Below the pieces are notes generated by a model. That model saw only the letters and a program-made list of their open reading frames with translations, ran no database searches and was not told where the DNA came from. Below are positions 40,233 to 47,744 of a DNA stretch of 64,000 nt, piece after piece (the stretch's first letter is position 1; the number at the start of each line of letters is the position of its first letter). This DNA is from Staphylospora marina (GTDB taxonomy: Bacteria; Bacillota; Bacilli; Thermoactinomycetales; Thermoactinomycetaceae), in assembly GCF_003856495.1 (NCBI RefSeq), contig NZ_CP034118.1, forward strand, positions 2,020,182-2,084,181, in the 5' to 3' direction. The position numbers and the translations under genes were made by a program.

Positions 40233-41255
40233 TTACACGGTCACGCTGACCTTTTCTTCCGCGGAGCGGATCGCGGCCAGCACCACCCGGAGGGCGGACC
40301 ACCCTTCTTCGCCCGGAACGGCGTTTTCCCGCCCTTCCAACAAAGCGCCGACGAATTCGTCGATCACGCCGCTGTGGGTTTGACCGCCTTCTTCATTGGT
40401 GGCGATCTTTCCGGTGGAGTGGCGTTCCACGTTTCCGTCACGGAAGCGGACGATCACCTGGGACTCGGGATCCGTGCCGATTTCAAGGATGCCGTTTTCG
40501 CAGTACAGCACGGTGCTGTTGTCTTCTCCCGGGGCATGCGTCCATCCGGCCGTCACCGTTCCGATCGCTCCCGACCGTGTCCGGGCGACGATCACCGCGT
40601 TGTCATCCACGTCCGCCTTCTTTTGCAGCGTGGCGGTCATGGCGCTCACTTCCACGATCGGTTCTCCGATGAGCCACTGGAGCAAGTCGATCTTGTGCAC
40701 GCCGAGATCACCCAATGCTCCGACAAATGCTTCTTTTTTGCGGAAGAACCAACTGTCCGCTCCGTCCGCGCTCCAGCTTTCCGGGCCCCCGTGGGCGAAT
40801 GCCGTGCGGAAGGTGAGCACCCGTCCGAGCCGGCCGGATTCCAGAATTTCCTTGGCCTTCACATGGGGAGGCATCATCCGCTGATTGTGTCCGATCATCA
40901 GTTGGACCCCGTTTTCCTTGGCTTCGCGGATCATCGCCTCCGCCTCTTCGGCGCTGATGGCCATCGGCTTTTCACACAACACGTGAATCTTCCGACGGAT
41001 CGCCGCCAGCGACGCCGGGGCGTGGAAGGCGTTGGGGGTGCAAACGCTGACCGCGTCCGGCTTCTCGGCTTCCAGCATTTCCTCGTAGGATTGATATGCC
41101 CGGCCCCCGTACGTTGCCGCCATCTTTTCCGCCCGTTCTTTCACGATGTCGCAAAAGGCGACGAGCTCCACGTCCGGATGGGCCGCGTATTCCGGAATGT
41201 GGCGATGAACGGCGATGCTTCCGCATCCGATGACACCCACACGCAATTTGGCCAT
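40233..41255 (-). CDS. Gfo/Idh/MocA family oxidoreductase (second copy)
   Basis: The 340-residue protein has GVIGCGSIAVHRHIPEY (Rossmann nucleotide site), CEKPMA (about residues 94-99) and GALGDLGVHKIDLLQWL with the Asp-His catalytic region. It shares the family with the neighbour at 39028 but is clearly divergent, suggesting that the two act on different steps or substrates. It starts 17 bases after the isomerase stop. A G+C-rich hairpin without T-tract lies after it near 40175-40225. Confidence 0.92.
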   Translation of the reverse strand: MAKLRVGVIGCGSIAVHRHIPEYAAHPDVELVAFCDIVKERAEKMAATYGGRAYQSYEEMLEAEKPDAVSVCTPNAFHAPASLAAIRRKIHVLCEKPMAISAEEAEAMIREAKENGVQLMIGHNQRMMPPHVKAKEILESGRLGRVLTFRTAFAHGGPESWSADGADSWFFRKKEAFVGALGDLGVHKIDLLQWLIGEPIVEVSAMTATLQKKADVDDNAVIVARTRSGAIGTVTAGWTHAPGEDNSTVLYCENGILEIGTDPESQVIVRFRDGNVERHSTGKIATNEEGGQTHSGVIDEFVGALLEGRENAVPGEEGWSALRVVLAAIRSAEEKVSVTV

Positions 41256-41271
41256 GCTCCGACTCCTCCCG

Positions 41272-42240
41272 TCAAACCCACCAGATTTCTTTCAGTTGTT
41301 CGCGGGGCAACACCTGAAGAATGTGATCCACCGCTTTGCGGAATCCTTCTTCGATCGACAGCAGGGCATCTTCGTGCTCGATGCTCACCACGTAGTCGTA
41401 ACCGACCAAACGCAGCGCGCTGAAAATGTCCGCCCATTCTTTCAGGCTGTGACCGAAGCCCACCGTCCGGAACTGCCATGCACGGGTGGAAAGATTTTCG
41501 TATGATTGCATGTCAGTCAGTCCGTACATGTTGACGTGTTCCTGGTCGATGGCAGTGTCCTTGGCATGGAAGTGGTGGATCGCTCCTTCACGCCCCAGGA
41601 TCTTGATGGCCGCCACCGGATCAATGCCTTGCCACCAGAGATGGCTGGGATCCAGGTTGGCCCCGATCACTTCACCGACCGCTTCCCGCAGTTTCAGCAG
41701 GGTGTAGGGAGTGTGCACCGCGAAGCCCCCGTGAAGCTCCAATCCCACCTTCACTCCGCGCTCGGCGGCATATGCACCGGCTTCCTTCCAATAAGGAATG
41801 ATTTTTTCTTCCCACTGCCACTTGAGCAGCTCCCGGTATTCGTTCGGCCAGGGAGCCACCGGCCAGTTGGGATAGCGGGCGCCTTCACCGTCACCCGGAG
41901 TGCCGGAGAAGGTGTTGACCACGGGCACTTCCAGCTTTTGTGCAAGCTCCACGGTTTTCAGGAACGTCTCGTGGGACTCCTTGGCAAACGCCTTGTCAGG
42001 CGTCAGCGGGTTTCCGTGGCAGCTGAGGGCGCTGATGATCAGGCCGCGGGATTCCACCGCTTTTTTGAATGCTTTCAGTTTGCCCTCATCGGCCAGCAGT
42101 TCATCCGGATTGCAATGCGCGTTTCCCGGATAACAGCCGGTTCCGATTTCCACGGCTTCCACGCCGCTTTCTTTCACATAATCGAGCATTTCCTCGAAAG
42201 GCTTCCCGGAAAACAACACCGTAAAAACCCCGAGTTTCAT
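41272..42240 (-). CDS. Sugar phosphate isomerase/epimerase family protein (TIM barrel)
   Basis: The 322-residue protein begins MKLGVFTVLFSGKPFEEMLD and has the xylose-isomerase-like TIM-barrel metal residues: Glu in VGLELHGG, Asp in GANLDPSHLWW, His in IHHFHAKD and Glu in SIEHEDAL. It is related to YcjR/IolE-type enzymes. It is first in the operon and likely isomerises or epimerises an oxidised sugar produced by the Gfo/Idh/MocA enzymes. GGGGGGC lies upstream of the ATG at 42240. Confidence 0.9.
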   Translation of the reverse strand: MKLGVFTVLFSGKPFEEMLDYVKESGVEAVEIGTGCYPGNAHCNPDELLADEGKLKAFKKAVESRGLIISALSCHGNPLTPDKAFAKESHETFLKTVELAQKLEVPVVNTFSGTPGDGEGARYPNWPVAPWPNEYRELLKWQWEEKIIPYWKEAGAYAAERGVKVGLELHGGFAVHTPYTLLKLREAVGEVIGANLDPSHLWWQGIDPVAAIKILGREGAIHHFHAKDTAIDQEHVNMYGLTDMQSYENLSTRAWQFRTVGFGHSLKEWADIFSALRLVGYDYVVSIEHEDALLSIEEGFRKAVDHILQVLPREQLKEIWWV

Positions 42241-42349
42241 GAAACACGCCCCCCGTTTCCGAACATCGAACCATCTGATTGGAATCAATAATCAAAAAAC
42301 ATACCAAAGAAAATTGTCGGAATGCGCTTACAGCTTTTTGTCCAAATGG

Positions 42350-42399
42350 TGAAACCGTTTGACTACCATTAGCATAATGGAGAAAAACCATTCCTGCAA
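42350..42399 (-). promoter_or_regulatory. Promoter of the sugar operon with LacI-type operator
   Basis: On the minus strand TTGCAG (42394-42399) and TATGCT (42371-42376) are 17 bases apart. The dyad TGAAACCGTTTGA (plus-strand 42350-42362) overlaps the predicted start point near 42364 and resembles a LacI-family operator. Confidence 0.65.
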
Positions 42400-42523
42400 C
42401 CAGGTTTTTATGAGACAACCCACCGAAAATCATCATCATTTCACTCATATTCTTGCTAAAACGCGCAGGCGATTTTCAGAGAAAAACGGAGAAAACACCC
42501 CTTTTCCCGAGTGAAACCGGTTG

Positions 42524-42537
42524 CACAAACGTTTGTG
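42524..42537. promoter_or_regulatory. Perfect 14-bp palindrome, LacI-family-like operator
   Basis: CACAAACGTTTGTG is a perfect palindrome with a central CG, flanked by ACCGGT on both sides. It lies between the sugar operon promoter and the trmB promoter, about 160 bases upstream of the former. Confidence 0.6.
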
Positions 42538-42605
42538 AACACCGGTTCATTCCCTTTCCGTTCAGGCTTCGAAACGTCCTCCCGTGACCCGCCGCATCCG
42601 TGTTC

Positions 42606-42633
42606 TTGCATCCCTCTTCCAGCCGGATATAAT
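42606..42633 (+). promoter_or_regulatory. Promoter of trmB
   Basis: TTGCAT (42606-42611) and TATAAT (42628-42633) are 16 bases apart, about 40 bases before the start codon. Confidence 0.75.
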
Positions 42634-42674
42634 ATACCTCGAACCATTCAAACCAGACGTTTGGGGACAATGAA

Positions 42675-43364
42675 ATGAGACTCAGAAGAAATCCCGAAGC
42701 CAAACCGTTTTTGATCCGACATCCGCGGGTGTTCGTTCCCGCCGCAGAACATGTTTCAGAGTGGCGCGGCAAATGGAAAAGCCGGTTTGCCCGGCCCGAT
42801 CTGCCGCTTTATGTCGAACTCGGTACCGGAAAGGGACAATTCCTCGCCCAGGCTTCCCTGCGTCATCCGGACATCAACTGGATCGGGGTGGAACGCATCG
42901 AGGAGCCCTTGTTCCAAGCCGTGAAAAAAGCGGAACAAACCCGGGCCGAAGCCGGAGAAGACCCCGACAACCTCCTGTACATCTGGATGGACGCGGAAAA
43001 ACTTCCGGAGGTGTTTGCAAACGGGGAAGCGGATCGTCTGTATCTCCATTTCAGCGATCCATGGCCGAAAAAGCGTCATGCCAAACGGCGATTGACCCAT
43101 CGCAGGTTCCTGGACCTTTACGCCCGGTTGCTCTCTTCTTCGGGGGATCTCGTCCTGAAAACGGACAGCCGGTCGCTCTACGAGTTTTCTCTGGAAGAGT
43201 TCAAAGAAACCGGATGGACCGTGGTCGAATGGTCGGAAGACCTCCATCACAGTCCCTTTGCCGAATCCAACATCGCCACCGAGTATGAACAAAAGTTTGT
43301 TTCCAAAGGCATGCCCATCCATTACGTGCGTGCCGTCCCGCCCCGATTCCGGGATGATCGTTGA
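42675..43364 (+). CDS. trmB: tRNA (guanine-N7)-methyltransferase
   Basis: The 229-residue protein matches TrmB: YVELGTGKGQFLA (SAM-binding, about residues 45-57), LHFSDPWPKKRHAKRRL (substrate-site DPWPKKRH) and EYEQKFVSKGMPIHY at the end. It forms m7G46 in tRNA in the cytosol using SAM. GGGGA precedes the ATG by 7 bases. The -35 element of the rpsD promoter overlaps its stop codon. Confidence 0.93.
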   Translation: MRLRRNPEAKPFLIRHPRVFVPAAEHVSEWRGKWKSRFARPDLPLYVELGTGKGQFLAQASLRHPDINWIGVERIEEPLFQAVKKAEQTRAEAGEDPDNLLYIWMDAEKLPEVFANGEADRLYLHFSDPWPKKRHAKRRLTHRRFLDLYARLLSSSGDLVLKTDSRSLYEFSLEEFKETGWTVVEWSEDLHHSPFAESNIATEYEQKFVSKGMPIHYVRAVPPRFRDDR

Positions 43365-43388
43365 CTTTCGCGGGAAACAGTCTATAAT
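43361..43388 (+). promoter_or_regulatory. Promoter of rpsD
   Basis: TTGACT (43361-43366) and TATAAT (43383-43388) are 16 bases apart; the -35 overlaps the trmB stop codon. Confidence 0.82.
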
Positions 43389-43394
43389 TAATGT

Positions 43395-43599
43395 TTGTAT
43401 GGTCTTCGGTGAGAATTTGCGCTCCTGGGACCTGAGGATAGCATGCAAAGATCGGTGAAGAGGATTCACCCTCACCGGCCCGCCCCGCGTCACCGGCGGG
43501 TGTCCGTCCATTCGAAGCTATCCGGATGGACCGGGCAACACCAGCGGACCGGATCCCGACATTTGCTGCATCAAGCAAATGATGAGAGGAGCATGAACC
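43395..43599 (+). promoter_or_regulatory. Long 5' leader of rpsD, probable S4 autoregulatory region
   Basis: About 205 bases of non-coding leader separate the promoter from rpsD. It holds several G+C-rich pairing segments (for example tcaccggcccgcc with a later ggcgggtg) and ends in GAGAGGAGC before the ATG. In Bacillales S4 binds its own leader mRNA. The assignment rests on position and length, not on a full structure match. Confidence 0.55.
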
Positions 43600-44202
43600 A
43601 TGGCACGTTATACCGGCCCTCGTTGGAAGCTGAGCCGTCGTCTCGGCATCTCCCTGTCCGGCACCGGCAAGGAGCTGAAAAAACGTCCGTATGCTCCGGG
43701 CCAACACGGACCGGGTCAACGCAAAAAGTTGAGCGAGTACGGCATTCAGCTGCAAGAAAAGCAAAAAATGCGCTTCATGTACGGCGTGAACGAGCGCCAA
43801 TTCCGCAACCTGTTTGCGAAAGCGGGCAAAATGAAAGGGATTCACGGTGAAAACTTCATGAAACTGCTCGAATCCCGTCTGGACAACCTCGTGTACCGCC
43901 TCGGCTTTGCGCGTACCCGCTCCCAAGCCCGTCAGCTGGTCGTTCACGGTCACATCACCGTCAACGGCAAAAAAGTGGACCGTCCGTCCTACTCGGTGCA
44001 ACCGGGCGACGTGATCGGACTGCGCGAAAAAAGCCGCAACCTGAAAATCGTGAAAGAAGCGCTGGAAGATCGTCAATATCTGCCGGAGTTCCTGAGCTTC
44101 GACGAAAGCAAAATGGAAGGAACCTACCTGCGTCTGCCGGAGCGTTCCGAAATGCCGACCGAAATCAACGAAACGCTCATCGTCGAGTTCTACTCCCGCT
44201 GA
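43600..44202 (+). CDS. rpsD: 30S ribosomal protein S4
   Basis: The 200-residue protein is a complete S4: [16 protein letters not shown], the [13 protein letters not shown] loop, an S4 RNA-binding domain ([20 protein letters not shown], about residues 92-111) and the terminal VEFYSR. It is the zinc-free form without a Cys4 knuckle. It binds 16S rRNA early in 30S assembly. It is transcribed alone from its own promoter and ends at a terminator, as in B. subtilis. Confidence 0.98.
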   Translation: MARYTGPRWKLSRRLGISLSGTGKELKKRPYAPGQHGPGQRKKLSEYGIQLQEKQKMRFMYGVNERQFRNLFAKAGKMKGIHGENFMKLLESRLDNLVYRLGFARTRSQARQLVVHGHITVNGKKVDRPSYSVQPGDVIGLREKSRNLKIVKEALEDRQYLPEFLSFDESKMEGTYLRLPERSEMPTEINETLIVEFYSR

Positions 44203-44214
44203 TGACGAAGCAAA

Positions 44215-44240
44215 AACCGCCGGATCACCGGCGGTTTTTT
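44215..44240 (+). terminator. Terminator of rpsD
   Basis: AACCGCCGG/CCGGCGGTT with a four-base loop and a T-tract. Confidence 0.93.
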
Positions 44241-44361
44241 CGTTTCCGCACACGTTCGCCCGGAAAGGGTTCTTTCCGGCTCACCCACACGCATCCAAGG
44301 TTTCCTTGATATACTATGAAAAAATCCACGAAGGATTATAAATGAAAGTCTAGTGAATTTC

Positions 44362-44370
44362 TGGTAAAAT
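44362..44370 (+). promoter_or_regulatory. Extended -10 promoter of the Nudix-like gene
   Basis: TGGTAAAAT fits TGn plus a -10 hexamer in an A+T-rich stretch; a plausible weak -35 (ATGAAA) lies about 17 bases upstream. The 5' leader to 44530 is about 150 bases. Confidence 0.45.
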
Positions 44371-44529
44371 ATTCTTAAGGAGTAAAGTTCAAGGATTGCA
44401 AAATCCGGTGTCCGTTTCCCCCCATCGGGGACGGAAAAACGCCGGCAGCCGTTTGACGTCCGAAAGTGACCGTGAATCGGGAGATATTGGCCCCTGCCGT
44501 CCATCATCGCCAAAGGCAGGTGACTTCTG

Positions 44530-44937
44530 ATGGCTCCACCGAAGCACATTCTGACCGCCTACGTCGTGGTGATGAATTACAGCTCCGAAATCCTGTTGGT
44601 CAAACATCCGGAAAGCGGCTGGGAACTGCCCGGCGGCCAGGTTCGGGAAAAAGAATCGATCCGGCTTGCCGCGATCCGCGGCGTGAAGTCGATGTGCGGC
44701 ATTGACATCAAGCTGATCAGATTTTGCGGAATTTTCCAAAACGTAAGATCCGGCATTTGCAACACGTTGTTTATCGGCCGCCCCATCGGCGGCAGGATGA
44801 ACGTGGGAGACGCGGCGGAAGACGTCGGCTACTTTCCGGTCGAAACGGCCATGCGCCTCGTTTCCTGGAACAACATCAAACAGCGGATCGTCTATTGTCT
44901 TGACGAAAAAAAACATCCGTTTTTCGTGGAGTTCTGA
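44530..44937 (+). CDS. Nudix-fold protein with degenerate catalytic box
   Basis: The 135-residue protein has the Nudix fold pattern (ILTAYVVVMNYSSEILLVKH, WELPGGQVREKESIRLAAIR) but the box that should read REUxEExGU reads RGVKSMCGI, so the metal-binding Glu residues are missing. It is probably not a hydrolase of the normal type and may bind a nucleotide ligand instead. AGGCAGGTGA precedes the ATG. It is convergent with the WYL regulator gene. Confidence 0.72.
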   Translation: MAPPKHILTAYVVVMNYSSEILLVKHPESGWELPGGQVREKESIRLAAIRGVKSMCGIDIKLIRFCGIFQNVRSGICNTLFIGRPIGGRMNVGDAAEDVGYFPVETAMRLVSWNNIKQRIVYCLDEKKHPFFVEF

Positions 44938-45015
44938 ATAACGTCGGCACCGGTGTTGCCGCGGTCCCCGGCCGTCCCCCGGATGATCGGGAACCCCGCG
45001 AGACCGTGTGCCTCT

Positions 45016-46005
45016 TCATTGTTGCGACGGAACATACAGCTTGCCCATCTTGCCGATTTTTTCCCGGACTTTGTTGACCAGAGATTCCGGCCGGATGACT
45101 TTCGCATCTCCTCCCCATCCGAGCAACCAGGCCACCAGTCCGTCGCTGACCAACACTTTGGCTTTGAGCTCGAACCATTCATCGTCCACTTTTTTCAAAT
45201 CGACATCAAGTCCGAACTGGTCGATCACCACGTTGACCAGATGATTCCGGAAATGGATCGTCACCGTTTCGCGTGTTCCGGTGAACATGTGAAACACCTT
45301 GCCCAGATACTCCGCAAGGTTGAATTCGTTTTTCCGGAACCTTTGGTCCGTTACCGTGAGGTTCCGGATCCTGTCAACCCGATAATGGCGAATCATGTTC
45401 TCCGGGACATACGTTCCGATCAGGTAGTAAAACCCTTGGTTGAACACGAGTTCCACCGGTTCCACTTCGTAAAACTCACCGTTCCTGCGCAGCACGAATT
45501 CCTTGTTGACGTTGTAACTCCCGTATTGAAACAGCACTTTTTGCTGGCGGATCACGGCTTTTTGCAATTTTTCAATTTCATATCGGATGGTGCGATGATC
45601 CAACCTGACATACCCGTCGAAATGAACGTGTTTGCGAAGTTGCGCCCGCATGTGGCGGCTGGTTTGGGACAGAAGCTTTTCCACCAGTTTTTCGGCGTCG
45701 GAACGCGGAATGAACTTGGCGGTCAACACCGCATCCACCAGCATGCGGATCTCATGATGTTCAAAAGAACGCTCGATATGACTGTATCGATGAATCCCGC
45801 GGGGCCCGGTTTCCTGATACACCGGAAACCCGTTTTCGTCCAGCGCGGCGAGGTCCTCGCGGATCGCCCGGTCCCCCGCATGGCAGTGGGGGCCCACGTC
45901 CCGCTGCAATCTTTCTTTCAGTTCCGCCAGGGTCAGCTTGTGATCTTCATCCGTCTCTTCCCTGAGGATCTCCATGATCTTCAGCAGCCTCTCCCGGTTG
46001 GACAT
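45016..46005 (-). CDS. HTH and WYL domain transcriptional regulator
   Basis: The 329-residue protein has a DeoR-type winged HTH (residues 1-65, MSNRERLLKIMEILREETDE and DRAIREDLAAL), a middle region and a WYL domain (about 150-235, with GFYYLIGTYVPENMIRHYRVDRIRNL cut by variation: the WYL core here reads YYL), followed by a WCX extension. WYL regulators sense ligands or nucleic acid and often control stress or defence genes. No target is evident nearby. Confidence 0.87.
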   Translation of the reverse strand: MSNRERLLKIMEILREETDEDHKLTLAELKERLQRDVGPHCHAGDRAIREDLAALDENGFPVYQETGPRGIHRYSHIERSFEHHEIRMLVDAVLTAKFIPRSDAEKLVEKLLSQTSRHMRAQLRKHVHFDGYVRLDHRTIRYEIEKLQKAVIRQQKVLFQYGSYNVNKEFVLRRNGEFYEVEPVELVFNQGFYYLIGTYVPENMIRHYRVDRIRNLTVTDQRFRKNEFNLAEYLGKVFHMFTGTRETVTIHFRNHLVNVVIDQFGLDVDLKKVDDEWFELKAKVLVSDGLVAWLLGWGGDAKVIRPESLVNKVREKIGKMGKLYVPSQQ

Positions 46006-46056
46006 GCCTCATCTCCCTCTCCGTTGATTCGTACGTTGCTCCGCAAGCCCATTCTA

Positions 46057-46087
46057 GCAAAACAGGTCCGCCATTTTCGGCGGACCT
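46057..46087 (-). terminator. Terminator of tyrS
   Basis: AGGTCCGCC/GGCGGACCT stem with a six-base loop is followed by GTTTTGC in the minus direction. Confidence 0.75.
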
Positions 46088-46137
46088 TCCGGACACAAAT
46101 GCGGAAAGCGTGACGAATCATACGAAGATGGGCATGT

Positions 46138-47397
46138 TCAGCCGAGACGGATCCGGGCAAATTTCCGCTTGCCCACCTGAATCACCGTACCGTCCGTGAC
46201 GGGAATTTTTGCGGCGATGTCGGTCACCTTCTCCCGGTTGACGCGCACGCCTCCCTGTTGGATCATGCGCCGTGCTTCGCTGTTGCTCGAAACCAGGCGG
46301 GCCTGCACCAACAGCGGAACGATTCCCGCTTTTCCTTCCTCGAGAACTCCTGCGGGCAGCGTCACTTCCGGCAAGTCTTCCGGCAGATCCCGTTCCTGGA
46401 ACACCTTGCGGAACCGGTTCTCCGCTTCCCGGGCCGCTTCTTCCCCATGATACATTCTCACCAGCGTGAAGGCCAGTTTCATCTTGGCATCCCGCGGATG
46501 GATGTTGCCGTCCTGCAGCCCCCCTTGCAGGGCCTCCAATTCATCCACGGTCAGATCGGTGGCCAGCTCGAAGTATTTGTGCATCAATTCGTCCGGCACC
46601 GACATCGCCTTGCCGTACATTTCGGCCGGCTCTTCATCCACGCCGATGTAGTTGCCAAGGCTTTTGCTCATTTTTTTCACGCCGTCCAATCCCTCGAGAA
46701 GGGGCATGGTGAGGATGACCTGTTCTTCCTGTCCGAACTCCTTCTGCAACTGACGGCCCATGAGCAGGTTGAAGGTTTGGTCGGTCCCGCCCAGTTCGAC
46801 GTCGCTTTTCAGCGCGACGGAATCATACCCCTGCATGAGCGGATAAAAGAATTCATGAATGCTGATCGGCAATCCGCTTTTGTAGCGTTTGGAGAAATCG
46901 TCTCTTTCCAGCATGCGGGCCACCGTGCACTTGGACGCCAGTTCGACCACTTCGGCAAATGTGAGGGGACTCAGCCATTTGCTATTGAAATGCACTTCCG
47001 TCCGCTCGGGATCCAGCAGTTTGAAGAGTTGGTCGGTGTAGGTGCGCGCGTTTTCCAACACCTGTTCTTCGCTGAGCTGCTTTCGCGTTTCCGATTTGTC
47101 GGTCGGATCCCCGATCCGTCCGGTGAAATCGCCGATCACCAGCTGAACGACGTGTCCGAGATTCTGGAAATCTCTCAGTTTGTTGATCACCACGGTATGA
47201 CCGATATGAATGTCCGGAGCGGTGGGATCGAGGCCCAGTTTCACCCGGAGCGGTTCCCCGGTTTCCACGGACCGGCGGAGTTTCTCCCGGAGGCTTTCGA
47301 TGGGAAGGATTTCCGCCGCGCCCCGTTGAATCACTCGGAGTTGCCGCTCGACTTCGGCCATGACTTCAGGCCGAACCGCCGGCTTGTTTTCAGTCAT
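46138..47397 (-). CDS. tyrS: Tyrosyl-tRNA synthetase
   Basis: The product has 419 residues. Class I signatures are HIGH at 64-67 ([10 protein letters not shown]) and KMSKS at 242-246; the C-terminal S4-like domain begins near residue 350 ([18 protein letters not shown]). The HIGH/KMSKS contexts resemble the TyrZ-type enzyme. It charges tRNA-Tyr in the cytosol. The ATG at 47397 has GAGGG 6 bases upstream. A T-box leader with a TAC specifier controls it. Confidence 0.95.
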   Translation of the reverse strand: MTENKPAVRPEVMAEVERQLRVIQRGAAEILPIESLREKLRRSVETGEPLRVKLGLDPTAPDIHIGHTVVINKLRDFQNLGHVVQLVIGDFTGRIGDPTDKSETRKQLSEEQVLENARTYTDQLFKLLDPERTEVHFNSKWLSPLTFAEVVELASKCTVARMLERDDFSKRYKSGLPISIHEFFYPLMQGYDSVALKSDVELGGTDQTFNLLMGRQLQKEFGQEEQVILTMPLLEGLDGVKKMSKSLGNYIGVDEEPAEMYGKAMSVPDELMHKYFELATDLTVDELEALQGGLQDGNIHPRDAKMKLAFTLVRMYHGEEAAREAENRFRKVFQERDLPEDLPEVTLPAGVLEEGKAGIVPLLVQARLVSSNSEARRMIQQGGVRVNREKVTDIAAKIPVTDGTVIQVGKRKFARIRLG

Positions 47398-47705
47398 GTT
47401 CATCCCTCGCTTTCCATAGAAATAAAAAAGCCCGCCCCCTGTCAAGGGACGGAGCTGGTCCGCGGTACCACCCTTGTTGGAAACGGATCGTCACGAGTCC
47501 GTCTCCCTCTCTGGTCGGATAACGGGTGCTTCACCCGGGCAGAGACTGTCTGCCGGCTCCCAAGTGTAATTCATCACGCAGCGGACTGCCGGTTCACACC
47601 TGCCACCGGCTCTCTGTGAAGTCCCGTCTGCGGACTACTTCGCTTGTTCACAGCTTTTTCGCTGTTTTTCCCCGCCTTCCGGTACCCGGGGATTTTTGGG
47701 ACTAT
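47398..47705 (-). promoter_or_regulatory. Tyrosine T-box riboswitch leader of tyrS
   Basis: In the minus direction the leader holds the AG-box-like AGAGAGCCGGTGG (47603-47617 region), a specifier loop with TAC (47566-47568) and the T-box core AGGGTGGTACCGCG (47461-47474). It ends with a terminator stem (about 47424-47457) and TTTTTT. Uncharged tRNA-Tyr would stabilise the antiterminator and allow tyrS transcription. Confidence 0.93.
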
Positions 47706-47707
47706 GC

Positions 47708-47740
47708 TATAATATTAGCGGAGAATGAGGAGGGTATCAA
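47708..47740. promoter_or_regulatory. Overlapping divergent promoters of tyrS and PBP gene
   Basis: Plus strand: extended -10 TGCTATAAT with TATAAT at 47708-47713. Minus strand: TTGATA (47735-47740) and TAATAT (47712-47717), 17 bases apart. The two -10 hexamers share two bases, and the tyrS -35 overlaps the PBP leader next to its ribosome site. Confidence 0.82.
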
Positions 47741-47744
47741 GTGA

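Noticed and set aside
44396-44530. 44-codon TTG-started leader ORF overlapping the Nudix start as TGATG
   Set aside because: The AAGGAG is 14 bases from the TTG, and the composition is not protein-like; the overlap could be chance.
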